Source of the DNA: an uncultured Collinsella sp.
GTDB taxonomy: Bacteria; Actinomycetota; Coriobacteriia; Coriobacteriales; Coriobacteriaceae
Assembly (NCBI GenBank): GCA_902489955.1
Contig: CABUBY010000064.1
Coordinates: 1 to 9,823, forward strand
DNA: 9,823 bases
Direction of reading: 5' to 3'
Translations under genes and position numbers: made by a program
Shown: piece after piece, positions 1 through 5,210 of the stretch
Layout of the letters: the number at the start of each line of letters is the position of its first letter
Position numbering within the stretch: position 1 is the first letter of the stretch
Notes under the pieces: model-generated
What the model saw: only the letters and a program-made list of their open reading frames with translations
Database searches by the model: none
What the model was told of the DNA's origin: nothing

Positions 1-99
1 CGAACGCTCCAAGGAGGTATCCTTGGAGCGAACGGTAGCGATGATCTGATCCAGACGGTCCGAGATCTCATCAAAGTTACGGACAGAACCCTCTGGCAT
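1..99 (-). CDS. xseB: Exonuclease VII small subunit (5' end only)
   Basis: The first 33 codons are visible; the gene runs off the window at base 1. XseB is the small helical subunit that binds XseA to form exonuclease VII, a cytoplasmic single-strand DNA nuclease used in mismatch repair and DNA clean-up. The visible part begins MPEGSVRNFDEISDRLDQII and continues to SLERS, which fits the family pattern: an F-E-x-x-x-x-L-x-x-I-V helix followed by a turn and an S-L-E-x-S motif. The ATG lies 2 nt beyond the nusB stop codon, and a GAGGAG ribosome binding site sits inside the end of nusB, so translation is probably coupled to nusB. XseB is only about 70-80 residues, so nearly half is seen. The call rests on this short N-terminus and on the nusB neighbourhood, since xseB also lies near nusB in Bacillus. 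Confidence 0.8.
   Translation of the reverse strand, partial: MPEGSVRNFDEISDRLDQIIATVRSKDTSLERS
5..30. repeat. Perfect 10-bp inverted repeat inside xseB
   Basis: Left arm CGCTCCAAGG (5-14), 6-nt loop (15-20), right arm CCTTGGAGCG (21-30), with no mismatches. It lies within xseB codons for about residues 24-32. There is no U-tract next to it in the visible sequence, so it is not a typical terminator. It may be a chance palindrome in coding sequence or a structured mRNA element. Confidence 0.6.
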
Positions 100-101
100 G
101 A

Positions 102-686
102 CTACTCCTCGACGGAGTCGACAACAGCCTCGGCGGCGTCCGCATCCTCGGCCAGCACGCCAGCCTCAGCCTGAGCAACCGCAACCTTGGCGGCAGCCTC
201 GACGGCTTGGGCCTCCTCGCGAGCGCGATCTTCGGCCAGCAGCTCCTGGTACAGGTCCTCACCCGGCAGCTCCTCGCTACGAGCGATCTTGCCCAGCACG
301 CCGTTGACGAACGACGCAGACTGGTCGGTGCCATAGGCCTTGGCAAGCTCTACAGCCTCGTTGATCACGATGGCGTCCGAGACCTCCTCGTCGGTGAGGA
401 AGCGCATCTCGTAAACGGCGATACGCAGCAGGTTGCGGTCGGCACCGGGCATGCGCATAAGATCCCAGTTCTTGGCGACGGCGCGCAGGGCACAATCGAT
501 GCGATCAATGTGCTCGTAGGCACCGCGGCAAAGCTCCAACGCATAGGGGTCGAGGGGACCCTTCGAAATCAGGAAATCGCCCTCGAGGACGCGCTCGAGC
601 GGGCTGTCCGTGGCCTCGGCCTGGAACAGCAGCTGCAGCGCCTGACTGCGGGCAAGCGTGCGCCCGCGATAAACCTTAAGGCTCAA
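102..686 (-). CDS. nusB: Transcription antitermination factor NusB with long acidic tail
   Basis: NusB pairs with S10 (NusE) on boxA RNA to support rRNA antitermination. The family signature is clear: LARSQALQLLFQAE (residues 11-24), NWDLMRMPGADRNLLRIAVYEM split over 73-94, and a C-terminal core with IVINEAVELAKAYG (106-119) and SFVNGVLGKIA (125-135). The start is TTG at 686; it is preferred because no other start lies upstream of the conserved N-terminal helix and because AAGGAG at 693-698 sits 6 nt away. Only 3 nt separate it from the Asp23-family stop, so the two are probably translationally coupled. The conserved core ends near residue 136, but the protein is 194 residues, well beyond the usual 130-150. 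The last 58 residues are rich in Ala, Glu and Asp (about 18 acidic, 4 basic), probably helical or disordered. Identification is secure; the role of the tail is unknown. Confidence 0.95.
   Translation of the reverse strand: MSLKVYRGRTLARSQALQLLFQAEATDSPLERVLEGDFLISKGPLDPYALELCRGAYEHIDRIDCALRAVAKNWDLMRMPGADRNLLRIAVYEMRFLTDEEVSDAIVINEAVELAKAYGTDQSASFVNGVLGKIARSEELPGEDLYQELLAEDRAREEAQAVEAAAKVAVAQAEAGVLAEDADAAEAVVDSVEE
105..110 (-). promoter_or_regulatory. xseB ribosome binding site
   Basis: GAGGAG (minus strand), 5 nt upstream of the xseB ATG and inside the last codons of nusB. It supports the chosen xseB start and coupling with nusB. Confidence 0.8.
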
Positions 687-689
687 AGG

Positions 690-1052
690 TTACTCCTTGG
701 GGAAAACGAGGCCGTCGATGCAAACGTCAACGCGTTCGACCTCGACGCCCACCTGGGCATCGATGGCGGCGACCACGGCGGCGCGAACGGCCTCGGCGAG
801 TTTCTTGAACGGATAGCCAAAGAACACCACGACACGCACGGTGAGTGCGAGCTTGTCGCCGATGACCTCGGCCTCGACCGCCGGCTCGGAAGCCGGGGCC
901 TTGGACGAGAGCATCATGGAGACAAGGTTGGTGGCAAGGTCCTTGACGCCAACGGAGGCGATGCCCTCGACATCCGACACGGCGCGCGAGACGATGGCGG
1001 TCAGAACATCGGGCGAAATGCCGATGCCGTCAATCTTGATTTCCTGGGGCAT
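690..1052 (-). CDS. Asp23/Gls24 family envelope stress response protein (YqhY-like)
   Basis: A 120-residue protein of the Asp23/Gls24 (DUF322) family. The family fold is visible: ISPDVLTAIVSRAVSDVEGI near residues 12-31, where family members usually show a helix ending in V-x-G-(V/I), then VGVKDLA. A central strand follows (KLALTVRVVVFFGYPF, about 67-82), then a helix and a final strand VERVDVCIDGLVF. It has no signal peptide or membrane segment. In Bacillus the homologue yqhY sits next to nusB in an accB-accC-yqhY-nusB order and has been linked to acetyl-CoA carboxylase control; here the accBC genes are absent between it and efp. The ATG at 1052 has a strong AGGAGGA site at 1056-1062. It follows efp by 24 nt and precedes nusB by 3 nt. 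The family assignment is firm, but the molecular role is poorly known in general. Confidence 0.9.
   Translation of the reverse strand: MPQEIKIDGIGISPDVLTAIVSRAVSDVEGIASVGVKDLATNLVSMMLSSKAPASEPAVEAEVIGDKLALTVRVVVFFGYPFKKLAEAVRAAVVAAIDAQVGVEVERVDVCIDGLVFPKE
693..698 (-). promoter_or_regulatory. nusB ribosome binding site supporting a TTG start
   Basis: AAGGAG on the minus strand, 6 nt upstream of the TTG at 684-686 and immediately before the stop codon of the Asp23-family gene (690-692). It decides the non-ATG start of nusB. Confidence 0.8.
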
Positions 1053-1055
1053 GAG

Positions 1056-1062
1056 TCCTCCT
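1056..1062 (-). promoter_or_regulatory. Ribosome binding site of the Asp23-family gene
   Basis: AGGAGGA on the minus strand, 3 nt before the ATG at 1050-1052. It is a near-perfect Shine-Dalgarno match with rather short spacing and confirms the start. Confidence 0.7.
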
Positions 1063-1076
1063 AGAAGAGTTGGTTG

Positions 1077-1640
1077 CTAGACGCGGGAGACGAACTTGCC
1101 GTCGCGGGTGTCAACCTTGATGACCTCGCCCTCGTTGAGGTACATGGGGACCTGGATGACAGCGCCGGTGTCAATCGTGGCCGGCTTGGTGGAACCCTGG
1201 ACGGTGTCGCCCTTAAAGCCCGGGTCGGTCTGGACGATGGTGGTCTCGATGAACATCGGCGGCGTCACGCCCATGAGCTCATCGTCGGCGAAGAGCAGCT
1301 GGCAGATGTCGTTCTCGCGCAGCCACTTGGAGTTCTCGCCCACCATGTCCTCGGGAACGGGAACCTGCTCATAGGTCTCGTTGTCCATGAAGATGTAGTC
1401 AGCGCCATCGTTGTAGAGGTACTGGAACTCACGGGTGGTGAGCATGACGCTCTCGAACTTGGTGCCGGCGTTGCAGGTGTTCTCGACGACGCGGCCGCTC
1501 TTGATGTCGCGGGTCTTGTAGCGCACAAACGCGCCACCCTTGCCCGGCTTGACATGCTGGAACTCGACGATGGTGTAGACCTTGTCCTTAATGCGGAGAC
1601 CGAGGCCGTTCTTGAAGTCGGCGGTAGAAATGGTAGGCAT
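1077..1640 (-). CDS. efp: Translation elongation factor P
   Basis: EF-P (187 residues; the E. coli protein has 188) enters the ribosomal E site and relieves stalling at consecutive prolines. The three beta-barrel domains are recognisable: KOW-like domain I (MPTISTADFKNGLGLRIKDK onward), an OB domain II from about residue 65, and a C-terminal domain ending near DTRDGKFVSRV. The tip loop reads VKPGKGGAFVR, with Lys34 at the functional position. The start is the ATG at 1640, not the TTG at 1673, because the family N-terminus begins MPTIST and an AAAGG site lies 5 nt upstream at 1646-1650. No EpmA, EpmB or YmfI gene is in the window, so any lysine modification cannot be judged. It is the first gene of the efp, asp23-family, nusB, xseB unit, with a TATAAT about 58 nt upstream. 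Confidence 0.97.
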   Translation of the reverse strand: MPTISTADFKNGLGLRIKDKVYTIVEFQHVKPGKGGAFVRYKTRDIKSGRVVENTCNAGTKFESVMLTTREFQYLYNDGADYIFMDNETYEQVPVPEDMVGENSKWLRENDICQLLFADDELMGVTPPMFIETTIVQTDPGFKGDTVQGSTKPATIDTGAVIQVPMYLNEGEVIKVDTRDGKFVSRV

Positions 1641-1697
1641 AGCGACCTTTCTTGTTATGGGCAGAACGCACAAGCGTCCAAATTACATACGACCGAA

Positions 1698-1726
1698 ATT
1701 ATACACTTGCAGACGGCGCCTGCAGC
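1698..1726 (-). promoter_or_regulatory. Putative sigma-70-type promoter for the efp operon
   Basis: A perfect TATAAT (-10) lies at 1698-1703 on the minus strand. The hexamer 17 nt upstream (GCTGCA at 1721-1726) is a poor -35 match. The predicted start site near 1691 gives a 5' leader of about 50 nt. It lies after the pepQ terminator, where a promoter for efp is expected. Confidence 0.65.
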
Positions 1727-1734
1727 GAGCGCAT

Positions 1735-1777
1735 AAAAAGAGAACGCGGGGCGCCCGAATTGCTCCGGACGCCCCGC
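1735..1777 (-). terminator. Rho-independent terminator after pepQ
   Basis: Two 12-nt arms, 1766-1777 and 1746-1757, pair fully except for one G-U wobble, around an 8-nt loop. On the minus strand the hairpin is followed by GTTCTC and then TTTTT (1735-1739). It starts 23 nt past the pepQ stop. It separates pepQ from the efp unit. Confidence 0.85.
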
Positions 1778-1799
1778 CCCAAAAATCTATCGAAATGGG

Positions 1800-2930
1800 C
1801 TAGCAATCGATGACGTGCAGGTCGTGCGGGGTCTTGGTGAAGGGCTCGTAGCCGTTCTCGGTGACCACGCCGTAGTCCTCCAGACGCACGCCACCCACAC
1901 CGGGCAGATACACGCCGGGCTCCATGGTGATAACCGAGCCGACCTCGATGCTGTTCTTGCTGCGGTTGAAGTTGGGCAGCTCGTGGATGTCGATACCAAC
2001 GCCGTGGCCCAGGCCATGGTTGTAGTAATCGCCATAACCGGCATCGCCGATGATCTTCTTGGAAAGCTTAAAAATGTCGTTGCCCTCGACGCCCGGATGG
2101 ATGGCAGCGACGCACTCCTCGTGCGTACGGCGCACGAGCGCGTACAGGTCAAGCTGCTCCTGGGTAGGCTCGCCCATCACGACGGTGCGCGTCATGTCGG
2201 AACGATAATCGCAGTAGCCCGCGCCGTAATCCATGAGGACGAAGTCGCCCTTCTCGATGACACGGTCACTCGGTACGGCATGCGGGTTGGCGGTGTTGGG
2301 GCCGCTCGCCACAATGGAGCCGAAGGCCAGGCTGTCGGCGCCGTTGGCGAACATAAAGTTCTCGAGCTCGTTGCGAACCTGCTTCTCGGTCATACCGGGC
2401 TTAATAAAGCCGAGCATATGCTGGAAGGCGGCATCGGTGATCGACTGCGCATGGCGCATGAGCTCGATCTCCTCGGCGTCCTTGATGGCGCGCATCTTGC
2501 GAATGTCGTCATGCATCAGCGGCAACATGCAGGCGACGGAACGGTCCTCCAGACCACGCTGAATACCCTGGTAGAAGTTGATTTGCATGTCGTCCTCGAC
2601 AGCGCAGACGCGGCACTTGTTGGCCGCGATCTTGCCGGCGACCCAACCGGGGATGGTGCCCTCGTCCATGTCGTAGACCCAGGGGCTGCCGGCGGGCGTG
2701 TTCTCCTCAAAGCTGTTGAGGTAGCGCGAGTCGGTATGGAACAGGCACTGGTCAGCCGTAATAAACGCCGCGTGCGGGAACTCGAAGGTGTAGTCGAAGA
2801 CGCCCTTCACGCCCGTGAGCCAACGAAGATTGGCCTCATCGCGTACCACGATAGCGTCGTAACCGCGCACGACCATCAGGGCACGGACACGTTCGATACG
2901 ACCGGCAGGACCGGCAGCAAACTCAGACAT
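1800..2930 (-). CDS. pepQ: M24 family metallopeptidase, Xaa-Pro peptidase type
   Basis: A cytoplasmic dinuclear-metal peptidase (376 residues) of the creatinase-N plus M24 architecture, cleaving bonds next to proline in peptides. The N-terminal domain shows RIERVRALMVVRGYDAIVV (residues 11-29). The pita-bread catalytic domain begins near residue 150 and carries all five expected metal ligands: Asp234 (VLMDYGA), Asp245 (SDMTRT), His309 (GLGHGVG), Glu337 (TMEPGVY) and Glu351 (VRLEDYG). The active-site histidines in NPHAVP (217) and DIHELP (316) are also present. The ATG at 2930 has AAAGGA at 2937-2942. Its place between aroB and efp matches the actinobacterial order in which this gene is named pepQ. 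Xaa-Pro aminopeptidase (PepP/YpdF) and Xaa-Pro dipeptidase cannot be separated from sequence alone. It is bounded by hairpin plus U-tract structures on both sides, so it looks monocistronic. Confidence 0.92.
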   Translation of the reverse strand: MSEFAAGPAGRIERVRALMVVRGYDAIVVRDEANLRWLTGVKGVFDYTFEFPHAAFITADQCLFHTDSRYLNSFEENTPAGSPWVYDMDEGTIPGWVAGKIAANKCRVCAVEDDMQINFYQGIQRGLEDRSVACMLPLMHDDIRKMRAIKDAEEIELMRHAQSITDAAFQHMLGFIKPGMTEKQVRNELENFMFANGADSLAFGSIVASGPNTANPHAVPSDRVIEKGDFVLMDYGAGYCDYRSDMTRTVVMGEPTQEQLDLYALVRRTHEECVAAIHPGVEGNDIFKLSKKIIGDAGYGDYYNHGLGHGVGIDIHELPNFNRSKNSIEVGSVITMEPGVYLPGVGGVRLEDYGVVTENGYEPFTKTPHDLHVIDC

Positions 2931-2953
2931 GCAGATTCCTTTCTTATTGTCTC

Positions 2954-3025
2954 AAAAAGTGCGGGACGGGTCTCAACCGAACGTCGGAATCGCATACGAA
3001 CCGCAACCGATTGGAAACCCGTCCC
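2954..3025 (-). terminator. Long hairpin with U-tract between the aroB-like gene and pepQ
   Basis: The arms 3014-3025 and 2963-2974 form a 12-bp stem with one G-U wobble; a single-base bulge allows about six further pairs inward, leaving a large apical loop. On the minus strand it is followed by GCAC and TTTTT (2954-2958). It is most simply the terminator of the alaS to aroB-like operon. However, only 23 nt separate the U-tract from the pepQ start codon, too little for a normal promoter, so it may instead lie in the pepQ leader. Confidence 0.65.
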
Positions 3026-3030
3026 TCAAC

Positions 3031-3056
3031 ATGATACGAAAGACGATGGATGTCAA
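3031..3056 (-). promoter_or_regulatory. Possible pepQ promoter with short spacer
   Basis: A perfect TTGACA (3051-3056, minus strand) lies just after the aroB-like stop codon. A TATCAT (3031-3036, five of six to consensus) follows after 14 nt, shorter than the usual 16-18. A transcript starting near 3024 would begin with the hairpin at 2963-3025. No better promoter for pepQ is visible, but the spacing makes this uncertain. Confidence 0.35.
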
Positions 3057-3062
3057 TAAATC

Positions 3063-4172
3063 TTAGAGAAGTTCTTTGCGGGAAGCCAAGTAGGCGTGAG
3101 CATGGCGCTCAAGAACCTCGTCCTCAACACTCGTTAGACGAATGGCGCCGAGCGCTGCGGGCAGCGGCAACATGCTGCGGTTCGAGCGGGCGAACTGCTG
3201 CTTGCGGAACTCCTCGATAAACGCGGTGGGCTCCAGGTCGAAGGCAAGTTCCTCGATGCCAAAGTCCTCCAGGCAGTCATCGACCTCAAAGACGTAATCG
3301 ATATCAAAGTCGCAGGCATCATGTGCTAGGCGCGCCTCAAAGCGCATGCCCTCGGACAACAGCTGGTAGGCAGGGACCTGCGAAGCGGCATCGCCCAAGC
3401 AGGCGCGCAGGGTGCGCTCCCCCGTCTTACCAAAATCGAGTGCATGGCGGGCGCTCGGGTTCGTGGCCATCAGTACGTCCTTGCGGGCAGTCTGAGACCA
3501 CTGAACGGCATTGACGAGCGCGACCTCCTCGCCCGCGAGAATCTCGGGGACGGTCTCGGTAAACTGATTCCAGCGGGACTTGCTGCTCGAAAGCATGGTG
3601 CCAACAAGTACCACATAGCCGAGCTTGAGGTCCTCGGAGTCCGCCTCGCGAACGAGGTCGAGGTCACATACGACCAAACCCGGCTCGGGACGGAACGCGA
3701 TAGCGGGAAGCGCATTCGCCGACGAGGCGACGAGCGGCTTCATGGTCGTCGCGACCGTGAGCATGGCGTCGAACGTAGTCGGCAGCAAGGCGCACTCGGT
3801 GCGACCGCACCACTGATTGGCACACCAGCAAACGACCGAGCAAGTTGCCGTGTCACCGACAGCGACAACGAGATCGTCGCAGGTAATGCCGCTAGCCGCC
3901 AGGGCGCCAAAGACGGTATCGGCATCGGCCAGCGTAGCACCGGCAGGAGAAACCTCAAGGGCGAGCGGCGACACGGCAAAACCGGCGTCGACCAGCGCAT
4001 GCTCGACGACCCCACCAAAGCGCTCGGATGTGGCGTCGTTCCAAACCACCATCGCGCGCTTAGGCTTGCCCACAGCCGAGGCAAACATGCGCGACAGTTC
4101 CTCAAACGCGCCAAGACCGACGCGAACATCGACACTGCGGTTTTGGAAATTGATGAGTTGACGGCGAATCAT
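3063..4172 (-). CDS. 3-dehydroquinate synthase-like protein with degenerate active site
   Basis: A 369-residue protein with the length, order and locus of AroB, which cyclises DAHP to 3-dehydroquinate using NAD and zinc. Recognisable matches include LVVAVG (101-106), ALLPTT (128-133, normally Q-V-P-T-T), Lys145 where V-D-S-S-V-G-G-K is expected, VVCDLDLV (167-174) and ALDFGKT (244-250, normally L-N-F-G-H-T). By eye the zinc ligands are lost: Glu in A-E-V-(I/V)-K-Y-G is Tyr186, His in G-H-T is Lys249, and His in H-G-E-A-V is Ser273. The G-G-G-x-x-G-D motif reads GDTATCS. Five cysteines crowd residues 111-127. The frame is uninterrupted. The ATG overlaps the aroK stop as ATGA and matches the family N-terminus better than a TTG at 4205. 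It is probably not an active DHQ synthase; pseudoenzyme or new function are both possible. Confidence 0.8.
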   Translation of the reverse strand: MIRRQLINFQNRSVDVRVGLGAFEELSRMFASAVGKPKRAMVVWNDATSERFGGVVEHALVDAGFAVSPLALEVSPAGATLADADTVFGALAASGITCDDLVVAVGDTATCSVVCWCANQWCGRTECALLPTTFDAMLTVATTMKPLVASSANALPAIAFRPEPGLVVCDLDLVREADSEDLKLGYVVLVGTMLSSSKSRWNQFTETVPEILAGEEVALVNAVQWSQTARKDVLMATNPSARHALDFGKTGERTLRACLGDAASQVPAYQLLSEGMRFEARLAHDACDFDIDYVFEVDDCLEDFGIEELAFDLEPTAFIEEFRKQQFARSNRSMLPLPAALGAIRLTSVEDEVLERHAHAYLASRKELL

Positions 4173-4702
4173 AGCAGTCCACGCTCCAAAAGCATCTCGG
4201 CACAAAGGTAGGAAACGTCCTCGAAGGACTTGTTGCGAATATCAAGGGTAATATCTGCGGCTTGGCGATACAGCGGACGGCGATGCTCAAACAGGCGCGC
4301 AGCATGCTCGGGCGAGCGGAAATCGGGCCGGGTATCGGAGCGGCGAATCTGGCGCAACGAGTCCTCAAAGTCGCCTTCGAGGTACACACAGGTACCCATC
4401 TCGTGCATCAGTTCAATGTTCACCGGCGTCTCGACGATACCACCCCCGCACGATACCAGCAGGCTGCGCTCGCTCTGAAGCGAACGGAGTGCCGAGGTCT
4501 CGAGCTCGCGAAAACGATCCTCGCCCTCGGTCTTAAAAATCTCGGTCACCGACTTGCCGCATCGACGCACGACCAAACGATCGGTATCGATGAATCGACG
4601 CTTGAACATAGTGCCCACATTGCGCGCAAGCGTCGACTTGCCCGCGCCCAAAAAGCCGATAAAGAAGATATGGTCGCAGCCGTGTTTGATGTGCTGAGAC
4701 AT
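4169..4702 (-). CDS. aroK: Shikimate kinase
   Basis: A 177-residue P-loop kinase that transfers phosphate from ATP to the 3-hydroxyl of shikimate, in the cytoplasm. The Walker A motif is GFLGAGKST (16-24). The Mg and shikimate aspartates are in FIDTD (Asp39, Asp41). The shikimate-binding arginine is in FRELE (Arg65) and the glycine triplet is in SCGGG (86-88). The lid arginine lies in TRPDF (Arg125), and a further conserved arginine is in RRPLY (141). Length is normal (about 170-180) and nothing appears missing, in contrast to the next gene. The ATG at 4702 lies 8 nt after the YqeG-family stop; a GAGGA at 4715-4719 is distant and a weak AGG is closer. Its stop overlaps the ATG of the aroB-like gene, so the two are translationally coupled. 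Confidence 0.93.
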   Translation of the reverse strand: MSQHIKHGCDHIFFIGFLGAGKSTLARNVGTMFKRRFIDTDRLVVRRCGKSVTEIFKTEGEDRFRELETSALRSLQSERSLLVSCGGGIVETPVNIELMHEMGTCVYLEGDFEDSLRQIRRSDTRPDFRSPEHAARLFEHRRPLYRQAADITLDIRNKSFEDVSYLCAEMLLERGLL

Positions 4703-4710
4703 GGCGAAAC

Positions 4711-5208
4711 CTATTCCTCGCAGGGAAGGTCGCGCAGGGCCCGGCGCTCAAAGATACGGAAGATCTGCGTGTACCACAGGTCCTGGGTTGCCTGCGGCTT
4801 GACCAGAATAGTGTCAACGCCGGCAAAGTTGCCGCTCCACACGTCCGTGTACAGCTGGTCACCGATCAGTACAGCCTCATTAGCCGTGGCGCCCAGACGC
4901 TTAAGACCCGCCTTCAAGGCAAACGGGGCGGGCTTCATGGCGTGGCTGATGGCCTCGAGCCCCAACTCACGAGCTGATGCCATGACCTGGTCGCGATGCC
5001 AGTTGTTGGACACCATGCACAGCTTAAAGCCCTTGGCATGGGCGGCCTCGAGCCAGGCGGAGACCGCAGCGGGTACCTGCTCGGTATCACGCGGCACCAG
5101 GGTGTTGTCGCGGTCGAGCAGAATGGCGCGCTTGCCGTCGGCCCAGAGGGTATCGAGGTCGATGCGATCGACCGAGGCAACATATCGTTTGGGGCTAAAA
5201 ATCCTCAT
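4711..5208 (-). CDS. YqeG family HAD-type phosphatase
   Basis: A 165-residue HAD superfamily (subfamily IIIA) protein of the YqeG type. The four HAD motifs are present: LLDRDNTLV with the nucleophile and acid/base Asp32 and Asp34, VSNN with Ser67, Lys92 in MKPAP, and IGDQLYTD with Asp117 and Asp122. The substrate is not known; homologues include phosphatidylglycerophosphate phosphatases of the GEP4/PgpP type, so a lipid phosphate is one possibility. The ATG at 5208 was chosen because GGAA lies 7 nt upstream and it falls 2 nt after the mltG stop; a TTG at 5220 would add four residues but has no binding site. In Bacillus, yqeG lies near the shikimate dehydrogenase gene. Here it occupies the mltG-aroK interval where other actinobacteria carry aroE and aroC. 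Confidence 0.88.
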   Translation of the reverse strand: MRIFSPKRYVASVDRIDLDTLWADGKRAILLDRDNTLVPRDTEQVPAAVSAWLEAAHAKGFKLCMVSNNWHRDQVMASARELGLEAISHAMKPAPFALKAGLKRLGATANEAVLIGDQLYTDVWSGNFAGVDTILVKPQATQDLWYTQIFRIFERRALRDLPCEE

Positions 5209-5210
5209 GA

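Noticed and set aside
9..41. Perfect AAGGAGGT Shine-Dalgarno sequence on the plus strand
   Set aside because: The first downstream ATG (position 41) is followed by a stop after two codons; the match is a by-product of the palindrome in xseB.
207..1064. 285-codon open frame on the plus strand
   Set aside because: Antisense to nusB and the Asp23-family gene, both clearly recognised on the minus strand.
1641..1673. Upstream TTG start that would lengthen EF-P by 11 residues
   Set aside because: The family begins at MPTIST, and the AAAGG site lies directly before the ATG at 1640.
1815..3059. 414-codon open frame on the plus strand
   Set aside because: Antisense shadow of pepQ, which carries a complete set of M24 metal ligands.
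4173..4205. Upstream TTG start that would lengthen the AroB-like protein by 11 residues
   Set aside because: The ATG in the ATGA overlap with aroK gives the normal family N-terminus.
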